A stretch of 38,801 nt of DNA from assembly GCA_039714735.1 (NCBI GenBank), contig JBDLIT010000023.1, positions 1 through 38,801 of the forward strand, given 5' to 3'. A program made the position numbers and the translations under genes. The notes beneath the pieces were generated by a model. It was given only the letters and a program-made list of their open reading frames with translations, was not told the DNA's origin and searched no databases. Shown here piece after piece: positions 1 through 9,062 of the stretch (the first letter of the stretch is position 1; each line of letters opens with the position of its first letter). This DNA comes from JASJBU01 sp039714735. GTDB taxonomy: Bacteria; Pseudomonadota; Gammaproteobacteria; Chromatiales; Chromatiaceae.

Positions 1-1152
1 AAGGTGATTGGTGTCGGTGGCGGCGGTGGTAATGCCGTCAATCACATGCTGACGGGGGATATCGAGGGGGTTGATTTCATCTGTGCGAACACGGACGCAC
101 AGGCGCTTCGCAATAGTGAGGTGCGAACCCTTTTGCAACTGGGCGCAGGTATCACCAAGGGTTTGGGTGCAGGTGCGGACCCAGAAGTGGGTAAGCAGGC
201 GGCTCAGGAAGACCGCGACCGCATCCATGAAGTACTTGAAGGGGCCGATATGATTTTCATTACCGCTGGAATGGGCGGTGGCACGGGTACCGGTGCGGCG
301 CCAGTCGTAGCTGAAGTGGCTCGTGAGTTGGGAATCCTGACCGTGGCGGTGGTGACCAAGCCCTTTGGGTTCGAAGGCGGCAGACGCATGAAGATTGCAG
401 AACAGGGTATGGAAGCCCTCAGTTGTCATGTCGATTCCCTGATCACTATCCCCAATGAAAAACTCATGTCGGTATTGGGCAAGGAGATGAGCCTGCTGAA
501 TGCCTTCAAAGCCGCGAATGATGTATTGCTGCATGCTGTGCAGGGTATCGCGGAGTTGATCACCCGGCCCGGCCTGATCAATGTGGACTTTGCGGATGTG
601 AAGACTGTGATGTCGGAGATGGGAGCCGCGATGATGGGATCGGGTGAGGCCTCTGGTGATAATCGGGCCAGAGAAGCGGCGGAAAAGGCGATCCGCAGCC
701 CTCTGCTGGAGGATATCAATCTGGCGGGCGCCAAGGGTATTCTGGTGAATATTACCGCTGGCCTGAATCTGGCGATTGGTGAGTTTGACGAGGTTGGAAA
801 TACGGTTCGGGAATTTGCAGATGATGACGCCACTGTGGTGGTGGGCACCGTCATCGATTCGGAAATGCAGGATGAAATGCGGGTCACTGTAGTCGCTACA
901 GGTCTGGGTGAAATGGCAGTGGCTGAATTGCCGAAGCCAGTGCGCAATGATGCACCACCCGTACAGTTGGTGAATTCAGATGTTGTAGAACCTGCAGCTG
1001 GAAACTATAGTGATCTTGATCGGCCAACTGTGCTCCGAAATGGTGCGTCAAATAAAAATGCTGCACCAAAACCCCGGGGTTTTGATGGTGTCGGTGATGG
1101 CAGTCTCGAATATCTGGATATCCCGGCTTTTCTGCGACGCCAGGCGGATTGA
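1..1152 (+). CDS. ftsZ: Cell division protein FtsZ (5' end truncated by window)
   Basis: This is the tubulin-like GTPase that polymerises into the Z ring at midcell and recruits the divisome. The reading frame is open from base 1 and starts inside the conserved KVIGVGGGGGNAVNHM segment, so only roughly the first dozen or so residues lie outside the window. The tubulin signature GGGTGTG is present, as are the T7-loop-type motif around NVDFADVK and, after a variable linker, the C-terminal peptide LEYLDIPAFLRRQAD that binds FtsA and ZipA in this family. Visible length is 383 residues, consistent with a full protein of about 395–400. lpxC follows on the same strand, the standard end of the dcw cluster. 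Identification is secure. Confidence 0.98.
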   Translation, partial: KVIGVGGGGGNAVNHMLTGDIEGVDFICANTDAQALRNSEVRTLLQLGAGITKGLGAGADPEVGKQAAQEDRDRIHEVLEGADMIFITAGMGGGTGTGAAPVVAEVARELGILTVAVVTKPFGFEGGRRMKIAEQGMEALSCHVDSLITIPNEKLMSVLGKEMSLLNAFKAANDVLLHAVQGIAELITRPGLINVDFADVKTVMSEMGAAMMGSGEASGDNRAREAAEKAIRSPLLEDINLAGAKGILVNITAGLNLAIGEFDEVGNTVREFADDDATVVVGTVIDSEMQDEMRVTVVATGLGEMAVAELPKPVRNDAPPVQLVNSDVVEPAAGNYSDLDRPTVLRNGASNKNAAPKPRGFDGVGDGSLEYLDIPAFLRRQAD

Positions 1153-1231
1153 CTATCTGAAGTTGGGATATTTTCGAGGTGTTTCATGCATCCAATAAAA
1201 ATTGGTGCAGTTTGTGCTTAAGAAGTACTAC

Positions 1232-1246
1232 TAAGGTTAAACCTTA
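1232..1246. promoter_or_regulatory. 15-base palindrome in the ftsZ–lpxC spacer
   Basis: TAAGGTT and AACCTTA are perfect inverted arms around a single central A, about 120 bases before the lpxC start, in an otherwise featureless 212-base spacer. It could be an operator for lpxC or chance. No matching regulator is known to me. Confidence 0.2.
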
Positions 1247-1364
1247 TAGATTTGTGAAGTGGAAAGGCGGTAGCCTGCTGTTTTGTGGCATACTTTTTAT
1301 TGTATGTTAGGATGCGCGCCCAGAATGGTGTTATTTCAAGGTAGAAACAGGTAGAGACAAAGCG

Positions 1365-2282
1365 ATGATTTGGCAACGTACGCTGAAAAACGTGATTCGT
1401 GCTACCGGCGTTGGATTGCATACCGGGGAAAAGGTCTATCTGACTTTGCGTCCCGCCGCACCGAATACCGGTATTATTTTTCGCAGGGTCGATTTGGAAC
1501 CTGCGGTTGAGATACGCGCCTGTGCGGAAAATGTCGGTGATACCAGGCTTTCGAGCACACTGGTACAACATGGAGTACGTGTTTCGACCGTCGAACACTT
1601 GCTGTCTGCTTTTGCCGGTCTTGGCATCGATAACGCCTATGTGGATGTGAGTGCGCCAGAAGTGCCGATCATGGATGGCAGCGCAGGGCCCTTTGTATTT
1701 CTGTTGCAGTCTGCGGGAGTTGAAGAACAGAATGTGGCCAAACGTTTCATTCGCATCAAGCGCAAGATTGAGGTGCAAGAGGGGGATAAACGCGCCAGTT
1801 TTGAACCCTTTGATGGCTTCAAGGTAACTTTTGCCATCGATTTTGATCACCCGGCTTTCAATGAGCATGCTCAGTTTGCCAGTGTGGATTTTTCCTCCAC
1901 CTCCTTTGTCAGGGAGGTGAGTCGCGCCAGGACCTTTGGTTTTCTCAGGGATATCGAGATGTTACGTCAGAAAGAGCTTGCTCTGGGCGGCAGTATGGAC
2001 AACGCAATTGTGGTGGATGACTACCGTGTCTTGAACGAGGATGGTTTGCGTTACGAGGACGAGTTCGTCAAGCATAAAATCCTTGATGCCATTGGTGACC
2101 TCTATCTGCTTGGACATAGTCTGGTCGGCGCCTTTGTGGGCTATAAATCAGGCCATGCGCTGAATAACAAGCTGCTGAGGACTTTGATTCAGGAGGAGGA
2201 TGCCTGGGAGGAAGTGACTTACAGCAAGCAGGAAGAAGCGCCTATTTCTTACATGACCCCAGCTCATTTGGCAACTTCTTGA
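1365..2282 (+). CDS. lpxC: UDP-3-O-acyl-N-acetylglucosamine deacetylase LpxC
   Basis: This zinc amidase removes the acetyl group from UDP-3-O-acyl-GlcNAc, the committed step of lipid A synthesis in the cytosol. The expected zinc ligands are visible: His78 in VSTVEHLLSAF, His237 and Asp241 in HKILDAIGD. The general acid His264 lies in SGHALNN. These match E. coli numbering minus one, which supports the ATG start. Length, 305 residues, is normal for the family. The gene lies 212 bases after ftsZ. LpxC in enterobacteria is controlled by FtsH proteolysis, but nothing in this sequence tells whether that applies here. The call is secure. Confidence 0.98.
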   Translation: MIWQRTLKNVIRATGVGLHTGEKVYLTLRPAAPNTGIIFRRVDLEPAVEIRACAENVGDTRLSSTLVQHGVRVSTVEHLLSAFAGLGIDNAYVDVSAPEVPIMDGSAGPFVFLLQSAGVEEQNVAKRFIRIKRKIEVQEGDKRASFEPFDGFKVTFAIDFDHPAFNEHAQFASVDFSSTSFVREVSRARTFGFLRDIEMLRQKELALGGSMDNAIVVDDYRVLNEDGLRYEDEFVKHKILDAIGDLYLLGHSLVGAFVGYKSGHALNNKLLRTLIQEEDAWEEVTYSKQEEAPISYMTPAHLATS

Positions 2283-2391
2283 TTTCCAGTAAAGCCTGAA
2301 CAACGTGTTTGGGAGCAAGCGCTACCTCTGTGTCTGAGTCTGGTTCTTTCGCTTTGAATCAGTGTGTAGCTCGCGTCTATTGACGATCTGA

Positions 2392-2820
2392 TTACTTCAT
2401 CCCGTGCCTGCTTAGGCGCAACAAGGCGCTTCTGAGTTCCTCGTCATCCACAGATTGGGCAGCTGAGCTTAAAAGTTTTGCATTGGCAGCTGATATCGGG
2501 TTGGCCCTTCGTGTTTTATCTTGCAGTACATCGCCTCTCATGATCGAAACCTTGACCTGGATTCGCCTCACCTTCAGGCCATATTGGCGTAGTTGTTGAT
2601 TTAACTTGGGGCTGAGGTAGCGTAACCGGCTGGCCCAGACGGGTGAATCAACCAATAGAATCAAATCCCCCTTTTTGGGGATGGCCCAGATGCAATGCTC
2701 ACTTATTGGCTGCGGGAGTAACGACCGAAGTTGCTTTAAAAGGGCTTCCTGTTCAGCCAGTTTTTCCTCAATAGACGCAAGGGCTCGTCCGGAACTGAGC
2801 AATTTGTTAAGAGTTTTCAT
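2392..2820 (-). CDS. dciA: DUF721 / DciA-family replicative helicase loader
   Basis: This is a 142-residue DUF721 protein. The family's characterised member, DciA, assists loading of the DnaB replicative helicase in bacteria that lack DnaC. The DUF721 core spans roughly residues 30–100, with a recognisable segment around LILLVDSPVWASRLRYL, preceded by a short coiled-coil-like stretch (IEEKLAEQEALLKQL). It is transcribed opposite to its neighbours, convergent with lpxC and divergent from the M23 gene. A DUF721 gene between lpxC and the M23/secA pair is the arrangement I know from Pseudomonas. The family assignment is firm from sequence pattern and position; the helicase-loading role is inferred from the family. 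Confidence 0.85.
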   Translation of the reverse strand: MKTLNKLLSSGRALASIEEKLAEQEALLKQLRSLLPQPISEHCIWAIPKKGDLILLVDSPVWASRLRYLSPKLNQQLRQYGLKVRRIQVKVSIMRGDVLQDKTRRANPISAANAKLLSSAAQSVDDEELRSALLRLSRHGMK

Positions 2821-2857
2821 GAGGTGGAATTAGATTAATTTGGCATTTATAAAAGGC

Positions 2858-2863
2858 ATTATA
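2858..2863 (-). promoter_or_regulatory. Candidate -10 element for dciA
   Basis: The minus strand reads a perfect TATAAT 38 bases upstream of the dciA start. No good -35 hexamer is visible at 16–18 bases, so the promoter call rests on the -10 alone. Confidence 0.35.
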
Positions 2864-2892
2864 TTGACTCTTGCAAGTAAAATAATGTTAAA
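2864..2892 (+). promoter_or_regulatory. Candidate promoter for the M23 peptidase gene
   Basis: TTGACT at 2864–2869 matches five of six -35 positions. A 17-base spacer leads to GTTAAA at 2887–2892, a weak -10. The region is AT-rich and lies between divergent genes, so a promoter is expected here. Confidence 0.35.
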
Positions 2893-2953
2893 GTTTGCGG
2901 CCTTTTGTCCGAAATAGTGATTGCCTCCAGTGAATACAAGCCTTGGTAAAGCC

Positions 2954-3892
2954 ATGAAAGTCATCTATCTAAGGGGAATAGGACAGACCTGCAGTACTGC
3001 AATGCGCTGTTTCTATGCTTCTGTTATGGTAGGAGTTTTTTGTATTTTTGGCGCCGGTATGTTGTGGCTTGGATACGCAATGGGGATTGATGACGTAGAA
3101 TTCCCGAAGCACCAATTGGTCTCTTCACTGCAACAGACTTTCGAGCAGGAGAGGCAGTTACTGAAAGATGCCGAAATCACAGCCCAGAGTAAGGTGGATG
3201 CACTGGCCCTGCGTATTGGTCAGCTGCAGTCCCATCTCCTGCGCTTGGACGCCTTGGGTGAACGCCTGGTTGAGATTGGCCATCTCGACAAAGGTGAGTT
3301 CAGTTTCGAGGGGTCGCCCGCAATAGGTGGTCCTGAAACCGTTGAGACGAGTACGGGTGAGTCTGTCATGCCTGGTTTGCTGCGAGAACTTGATCTGTTG
3401 CAAGAGAAGATCAATAGTCGGGAACAGCAACTGAGTCTGATGGAAGACTTGATCATGAATTCCAATCTGGAAGAGACCCTGCACCCTGCGGGTAAACCCA
3501 TCACCAGGGGTTGGATCTCCTCCTACTATGGTATGCGCAATGATCCCTTTTCCGGTAAGCGAACCATGCACAAGGGCATGGATTTTGCGGGAAAAGAGGG
3601 GTCTGATGTGGTGGCTGTAGCAGCAGGTGTGGTGACATGGTCGGAAGTTCGTGATGGATATGGAAGCCTGGTTGAGATAAACCATGGCAAAGGTTATGTG
3701 ACCCGATATGGTCACAACAAGGAGATTCTTGTAGAGATTGGAGATCGGGTGAGGCAGGGACAGGTCATCGGGAAGATGGGTTCCAGTGGTCGTTCCACGG
3801 GTCCACATGTTCATTTCGAAGTCCTGAAGAATGGCAAAACAGTGAATCCAGCAAAATACATCAAAGCCGAGCGGCATCAGGAGCGCGCCTGA
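2954..3892 (+). CDS. Membrane-anchored M23 (LytM-type) peptidase
   Basis: This is a predicted peptidoglycan endopeptidase of the M23/LytM family. It has an N-terminal membrane segment (residues ~20–45, MVGVFCIFGAGMLWLGYAMG), a periplasmic helical stalk rich in Glu, Gln and Leu, and a C-terminal LytM domain. Zinc-site motifs are intact: HKGMDF (HxxxD) and HVHFE (HxH), so it should be catalytically competent. The same reading frame could begin at TTG 2921 or GTG 2930. I chose ATG 2954 (312 residues) because the basic MKVIYLRG segment then directly precedes the membrane helix; no start has a strong ribosome site. The position just before secA matches the Pseudomonas gene order. The exact cell-wall substrate is unknown. 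Confidence 0.88.
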   Translation: MKVIYLRGIGQTCSTAMRCFYASVMVGVFCIFGAGMLWLGYAMGIDDVEFPKHQLVSSLQQTFEQERQLLKDAEITAQSKVDALALRIGQLQSHLLRLDALGERLVEIGHLDKGEFSFEGSPAIGGPETVETSTGESVMPGLLRELDLLQEKINSREQQLSLMEDLIMNSNLEETLHPAGKPITRGWISSYYGMRNDPFSGKRTMHKGMDFAGKEGSDVVAVAAGVVTWSEVRDGYGSLVEINHGKGYVTRYGHNKEILVEIGDRVRQGQVIGKMGSSGRSTGPHVHFEVLKNGKTVNPAKYIKAERHQERA

Positions 3893-3961
3893 TTTTCTCG
3901 AAATGGGCCCATCAAGCAGGGCCTGATTCAAGATAGTTTCCCCTTTATTCCCACCCCATTC

Positions 3962-3990
3962 TTCATGTCAAACGGCGGTTGAGGTATGAT
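3962..3990 (+). promoter_or_regulatory. Candidate secA promoter
   Basis: TATGAT at 3985–3990 is a five-of-six -10 match, about 38 bases before the secA ATG. The hexamer 17 bases upstream, TTCATG, is a weak -35. Confidence 0.3.
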
Positions 3991-4027
3991 CGCCTGATTT
4001 CGCTTTTTTCACGGAAACCCAACACAG

Positions 4028-6841
4028 ATGGTCAGTAAAATATTTAGAAAGATCTTTGGTAGCCGTAACGACCGTCTGATAAAAAAGATGTCCAAGACGG
4101 TTGTCCAGGTCAGCAAGCTGGAAGCCGATACCGAAGCTCTGTCGGATGCGGAATTGAGCGCCAAGACCCAGGAGTTCAGACAACGCCTGGAGCAGGGTGA
4201 GACACTGGATTCCTTGTTGTTCGAAGCCTTTGCCGTAGTGCGGGAAGCGGGTAACAGGGTGATGCAGATGCGTCACTTCGATGTGCAGATGATCGGTGGC
4301 ATGGTGTTGCATCAGGGTAAGATTTCCGAGATGCGCACCGGTGAGGGGAAGACCCTGGTCGCCACTCTGGCGGCCTATCTCAACGCGTTGCCGGCCAAGG
4401 GTGTGCATGTGGTCACGGTCAATGACTACCTGGCCAGGCGTGATGCCGCATGGATGGGACGCCTCTATAATTTTCTCGGACTCAGCACCGGGGTTATCAA
4501 CTCTTCCGGTGGGATGGGGCCGGACAGTTCGTCCTATCTGCTTGACCTGGAATACGATGGAGCCGCAGGCGGTTACGCACAACTCAGACCGGTTGCCCGG
4601 GGCGAGGCCTATGCTGCCGACATCACCTATGGTACGAATAACGAGTTCGGATTCGACTATCTGCGTGACAACATGGCCTTCAGCGCGGATCAAAGAGTAC
4701 AACGTCCACCCTTCTATGCGATTGTGGACGAGGTGGACTCGATCCTGATCGACGAGGCGAGAACACCTCTCATTATCTCAGGTCCTACGGATGATTCATC
4801 GGAACTCTACAAAGCCGTCGATAAAATCATCCCCCGCCTGACCCGCCAGGACCCGGTCACCAATGAAGAGGGCAAGCCGGATTTTGGGCCGGGCGACTTC
4901 TCCGTGGATGAGAAGGCGCGCCAGACCTTCCTCAGCGAGGAGGGGCATCAACACGTTGAAGAGATGCTCACTGAGGCTGGATTACTGGCTGAAGGCGCCA
5001 GTCTCTATGATTCCAATAACATCATGTTGATGCACCATGTGAATGCCGCATTGCGGGCCCATGCGCTGTTTCAGAAAAATGTTGAGTACATTATTAAAGA
5101 CGGCCAAATAGTCATCGTTGACGAGTTCACCGGCCGCACCATGCCTGGGCGGCGCTGGTCCGACGGACTGCATCAGGCGGTTGAAGCCAAGGAGGGGGTC
5201 GAAATCCAGAACGAGAATCAGACCATGGCTTCCATTACATTTCAGAACTACTTCCGGCTCTATAAAAAACTGGCCGGTATGACCGGCACCGCAGATACCG
5301 AGGCATTCGAGTTTCAACAGATCTATGGCCTGGAAGTGGTGGTGATTCCCACCAACCAGCCGATGATTCGCGATGACATGGGGGATCTGGTCTACATCAC
5401 CCCGGAAGAGAAGTATCAGGCAATCCTGGAAGATGTACAGGACTGCGTGAAGCGGGGTCAACCGGTATTGGTGGGAACCGCCTCGATTGAAACCTCGGAA
5501 TTGATTTCCAATCTTCTCAATCAGGCCAATGTCGAGCACAAAGTTCTGAATGCCAAGCACCATGAGCAGGAGGCAGGCATCGTTGCCCAGGCGGGCCAGC
5601 CCGGCGGAGTGACGATTGCCACCAATATGGCGGGTCGTGGTACTGATATCGTGCTTGGCGGCAACCTGGAGACCGAGTTGGCAGAGTTGCAAGGCGAGGT
5701 GGATGAAGCCAGAAAGACGGAGGTTACCGAGGTCTGGAAGCAGACCCATAAGCAGGTCATTGATGCGGGCGGGCTGCATGTGGTAGGCACCGAGCGGCAT
5801 GAATCCCGACGTGTCGATAATCAGTTGCGGGGCCGCTCCGGACGTCAGGGCGATCCAGGCTCCAGCCGTTTCTACCTCTCCCTGGAGGACAGCCTGATGC
5901 GCATCTTCGCCTCCGATAAGGTGGGCGGCATGATGAAGAAGCTGGGCATGGAAAAGGGTGAGGCGATTGAACACCCTTGGGTGACCAAGGCGATCGAGAA
6001 TGCCCAGCGCAAGGTGGAAGGCCGCAACTTCGATATTCGTAAACAACTATTGGAATATGATGATGTGGCCAATGACCAGCGCAAGGTGGTCTATGAGCAG
6101 CGCAATGATTTAATGGAGGCAGATGATATCTCCGATTCGATTGCCGCCTTACGCACCGATGTGGTGGCTGAGATTTTTCAGTCCTATGTGCCGCCCCAGA
6201 GCATGGAGGAACAGTGGAATGTAGCGGGGTTAAGCCAGGCGCTGGAAGAGGAGTTCGGTGGTGAATGGCCCATTCAGCAATGGCTGGACGAAGATCACGA
6301 TCTGCATGAAGAGACCCTGCAACAACGCATACTGGAGAGCCTCGAGTCAATCTCCAAGGAGAAGCAGGAGGCGACCGGCAGCGATGCCATGCGTCACTTT
6401 GAAAAAGCCGTCATGCTGCAGACCCTGGACAGCCACTGGAAGGAACATCTGGCATCCATGGATTACCTGCGCCAGGGTATCCATCTGCGCGGTTATGCAC
6501 AGAAGAATCCCAAACAGGAGTATAAACGGGAAGCCTTCGATATGTTCACCGGTATGCTGGGCAGCATCAAGCGGGAAGTGACCGGGATGCTCGCCAAGGT
6601 GCAGGTACAATATCCGGAACAGATGGCCTTGCAGGAGGAGCAAGCCGAGGCCAGTGATTTTGAATTCAAACATGAAACATTTCATGGTTTGGGGGACGAG
6701 GACCAGGCTGATGAAGCCCCCGCCGCTCAAGAGGAGGAGCATCATCCGTTCGTCAGGGAAGGGCGGAAGATTGGTCGCAACGAGCCCTGTCCATGCGGCT
6801 CCGGTAAAAAATATAAGCAGTGCCATGGTCGGTTGAGCTGA
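4028..6841 (+). CDS. secA: Preprotein translocase ATPase SecA
   Basis: This motor ATPase pushes unfolded secretory proteins through the SecYEG channel at the inner membrane. At 937 residues it is a full-length proteobacterial SecA. Walker A is MRTGEGKT with Lys108. The DEAD-box region reads VDEVDSILIDEARTPLI, and the second nucleotide-binding half contains NMAGRGTDIVLGG and the arginine-finger region QLRGRSGRQGDPG. The extreme C terminus is the zinc-binding SecB/lipid contact motif EPCPCGSGKKYKQCHG, preceded by an acidic linker. The ribosome-binding site is weak (GGAAA). No SecM-like arrest ORF is seen in the 135-base leader, though the upstream gene order differs from E. coli. argJ begins two bases after the stop. 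Confidence 0.98.
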   Translation: MVSKIFRKIFGSRNDRLIKKMSKTVVQVSKLEADTEALSDAELSAKTQEFRQRLEQGETLDSLLFEAFAVVREAGNRVMQMRHFDVQMIGGMVLHQGKISEMRTGEGKTLVATLAAYLNALPAKGVHVVTVNDYLARRDAAWMGRLYNFLGLSTGVINSSGGMGPDSSSYLLDLEYDGAAGGYAQLRPVARGEAYAADITYGTNNEFGFDYLRDNMAFSADQRVQRPPFYAIVDEVDSILIDEARTPLIISGPTDDSSELYKAVDKIIPRLTRQDPVTNEEGKPDFGPGDFSVDEKARQTFLSEEGHQHVEEMLTEAGLLAEGASLYDSNNIMLMHHVNAALRAHALFQKNVEYIIKDGQIVIVDEFTGRTMPGRRWSDGLHQAVEAKEGVEIQNENQTMASITFQNYFRLYKKLAGMTGTADTEAFEFQQIYGLEVVVIPTNQPMIRDDMGDLVYITPEEKYQAILEDVQDCVKRGQPVLVGTASIETSELISNLLNQANVEHKVLNAKHHEQEAGIVAQAGQPGGVTIATNMAGRGTDIVLGGNLETELAELQGEVDEARKTEVTEVWKQTHKQVIDAGGLHVVGTERHESRRVDNQLRGRSGRQGDPGSSRFYLSLEDSLMRIFASDKVGGMMKKLGMEKGEAIEHPWVTKAIENAQRKVEGRNFDIRKQLLEYDDVANDQRKVVYEQRNDLMEADDISDSIAALRTDVVAEIFQSYVPPQSMEEQWNVAGLSQALEEEFGGEWPIQQWLDEDHDLHEETLQQRILESLESISKEKQEATGSDAMRHFEKAVMLQTLDSHWKEHLASMDYLRQGIHLRGYAQKNPKQEYKREAFDMFTGMLGSIKREVTGMLAKVQVQYPEQMALQEEQAEASDFEFKHETFHGLGDEDQADEAPAAQEEEHHPFVREGRKIGRNEPCPCGSGKKYKQCHGRLS

Positions 6842-6843
6842 GC

Positions 6844-8049
6844 ATGGCGGGAGCATCTGACTTTCAGGTACCAGGTGTACGGCTTGGAGTGGCTGCAGCG
6901 GGTATCAAATATCCCGACAGGAATGATCTGCTGGTGATAGAACTGGCGGAATCCGCAAACTGTGCCGGGGTGTTTACCCGCAATGCCTTCCGCGCCGCGC
7001 CGGTGAACGTGGCGCAAAGACACCTGCAAAGCGGATCGCCGCGATATCTGCTCGTCAACTCGGGTAATGCGAATGCAGGTACAGGCCAACAGGGCATGCA
7101 GGATGCATTGCAATGCTGTACGGCCTTGGCGACCCTGACCGATTGTGAGGCTGCTCAGGTACTGCCCTTTTCCACTGGCGTCATCGGCGAGAATCTGCCT
7201 GTGGATCGCATGATACAAGCCATGCCGGATGCGCTCGCACAGCTGGATGAGTCGGGCTGGCAGGCTGCGGCCAGTGCAATCATGACCACGGATACCCGAC
7301 CCAAACTGGTCTCCCGGCAGTTTGAAGTCGATGGTGTGACGGTAACGGTAGCCGGGATCGCCAAAGGTTCAGGCATGATTCGTCCAGACATGGCGACCAT
7401 GCTGGCCTATGTGGCTACAGACCTGGATGTGGATGCAGCCTTGTTGCAGGATTGCCTGCAGCGGGCGGTCAAACCCTCCTTCAACAGCATTACTGTGGAT
7501 GGAGATACCTCCACTAATGACGCCTGTATGCTGATCGCAAGCGGCGCCTCATCCCTGGAGCCGGTAACCGACGCCACAGCAGAGGCCTATCTCAAACTCT
7601 GCGATGCGGTGATGGATGTCTGCATTCATCTGGCCCGTGAAATCGTGCAGGACGGTGAGGGGGCGACCAAGTTGGTCCAGGTGCAGGTCGAGCAGGCCGC
7701 CAGTGAGCAGGAGGCCAGGGACGTTGCCTATACCATTGCTCACTCGCCGCTGGTGAAGACCGCCCTGTTTGCTTCGGACCCCAACTGGGGGCGTATCCTG
7801 GCGGCTGTCGGGCGTGCCGGAATCACGGATCTGCAGATCGATGAGGTAGAGATCTGGCTGGATGATGTCTGTATCGTGCGGGATGGAGGACGCGCCGCCG
7901 ACTATACCGAAGTCGCAGGTCAGTTGGTGATGGATCAGAGTGAGTTCAGCATCAGGGTCAAGCTCGGCAGGGGCGGATCGGATACCCGGGTGCTGACCTG
8001 TGATCTCTCCTACGACTACGTAAAGATCAACGCAGAATATCGTACCTGA
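6844..8049 (+). CDS. argJ: Glutamate N-acetyltransferase / amino-acid acetyltransferase ArgJ
   Basis: ArgJ transfers the acetyl group from N-acetylornithine to glutamate, closing the cyclic arginine pathway; many family members also accept acetyl-CoA. The proenzyme cleaves itself at an Ala–Thr bond, and that motif is present as DMATML with Thr185 as the expected new N-terminal nucleophile. The conserved ITVDGDTSTNDACML and DPNWGRI segments are also present. The open frame extends back into secA, but ATG 6844, two bases after the secA stop, gives the normal length of 401 residues and suggests translational coupling. Mono- versus bifunctionality cannot be decided by eye. The call is secure. Confidence 0.96.
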   Translation: MAGASDFQVPGVRLGVAAAGIKYPDRNDLLVIELAESANCAGVFTRNAFRAAPVNVAQRHLQSGSPRYLLVNSGNANAGTGQQGMQDALQCCTALATLTDCEAAQVLPFSTGVIGENLPVDRMIQAMPDALAQLDESGWQAAASAIMTTDTRPKLVSRQFEVDGVTVTVAGIAKGSGMIRPDMATMLAYVATDLDVDAALLQDCLQRAVKPSFNSITVDGDTSTNDACMLIASGASSLEPVTDATAEAYLKLCDAVMDVCIHLAREIVQDGEGATKLVQVQVEQAASEQEARDVAYTIAHSPLVKTALFASDPNWGRILAAVGRAGITDLQIDEVEIWLDDVCIVRDGGRAADYTEVAGQLVMDQSEFSIRVKLGRGGSDTRVLTCDLSYDYVKINAEYRT

Positions 8050-8099
8050 CGCGTCTATTTTTCTTTTCGTCACACTTTTAAGACTGTTTTTAGCCAGTC

Positions 8100-9062
8100 A
8101 TGACCTCGAAACTCATACACGTTGCCGCTGCCGCGATTGAGGACAGCCAAGGTCGAATTCTGATTGCCAAACGTCATGACCAGGCCCATCAGGGGGGGCT
8201 CTGGGAGTTTCCCGGCGGTAAATTGGAGCCGGGAGAGACGGTTGTTCAGGCGCTGGAGAGGGAGCTGCAGGAGGAGCTGGACATCACGCCCATTCGTCCG
8301 GAACCACTGATCCGTATCGTCCACCACTATGACGACTGCTCTGTGCTGCTCGATGTCTACCGGGTAACAGAAATCGTCGGCATCCCGAAAGGCATGGAAG
8401 ACCAACCCCTAGACTGGTTACACCCCGAGCAGATGCAGGCTGAGAAATTCCCCGCTGCAGACCGTCCAATCCTCACTGCCTTGCGCTTGCCTGACCGCTA
8501 TCTGATTACCGGTGATGATCCATTCTTACCCGATCAGTTCATCAGGCGTCTGGAGCATTCATTGAGTGGGGGGCTGCGGTTAGTGCAGTTGAGAGCGCAT
8601 CAGTTGCCGGATGCGGATTACCGGAGGCTGGCCGAGGATGCCCGGGCTCTTTGCCGGAGGTATGGAGCGCGGCTCCTGCTCAACCGACCGCAACATCCGG
8701 AAAGATGGGTCGGGCTATCTGACGGTATTCACCTGACCCGTCATCAACTCATGTCTAGGAACTGTCGTCCAGAAGGCCCGGCTTGGGTGGGGGCCTCCTG
8801 TCACGATCCTGTTGAACTGCAGCAGGCGGAGCGGCTTGGCCTGGACTATGCCCTTTTATCGCCAGTGCAGAGTACGCTTTCCCACCCGGAAGCTGAACCT
8901 TTGGGATGGGAGCGATTTACCCGATGGGTGAACGAGGTCAATCTTCCGGTTTATGCATTGGGGGGACTGCGGATGGAAACGCTATCACTGGCCAAGCAAA
9001 GAGGGGCTCAGGGAATTGCTGGGATCAGCGGCTTCTGGTTGGATCAGATGCCAAACCCGTAG
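8100..9062 (+). CDS. mutT: Nudix hydrolase (MutT-like) fused to a ThiE/TenI-like domain
   Basis: The N-terminal half (residues 1–~130) is a MutT-type Nudix domain that would hydrolyse oxidised purine nucleoside triphosphates such as 8-oxo-dGTP. Its Nudix box, running from GGKLEPGE to REL-QEEL, has the catalytic glutamates. The C-terminal half (residues ~140–315) resembles the thiamine-phosphate synthase TIM barrel: LVQLRAHQLPDADY, DGIHLTRHQL, ALLSPVQSTLSHP and YALGGL. Several residues expected for thiamine-phosphate synthesis look replaced, so that half may be non-catalytic or have another role. The fusion is known from Pseudomonas at the same place next to secA and argJ. The last 19 bases overlap the end of the convergent PilZ gene. 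Confidence 0.9.
   Translation: MTSKLIHVAAAAIEDSQGRILIAKRHDQAHQGGLWEFPGGKLEPGETVVQALERELQEELDITPIRPEPLIRIVHHYDDCSVLLDVYRVTEIVGIPKGMEDQPLDWLHPEQMQAEKFPAADRPILTALRLPDRYLITGDDPFLPDQFIRRLEHSLSGGLRLVQLRAHQLPDADYRRLAEDARALCRRYGARLLLNRPQHPERWVGLSDGIHLTRHQLMSRNCRPEGPAWVGASCHDPVELQQAERLGLDYALLSPVQSTLSHPEAEPLGWERFTRWVNEVNLPVYALGGLRMETLSLAKQRGAQGIAGISGFWLDQMPNP

Noticed and set aside
426..947. Open frame antisense to ftsZ, rich in Ser, Thr and Ile
   Set aside because: Composition is typical of the reverse complement of a coding gene, and there is no ribosome site or domain.
4982..6046. Long open frame (about 354 codons) antisense to secA
   Set aside because: It mirrors the codon structure of secA, has no recognisable domain, and secA is a complete conserved gene on the other strand.
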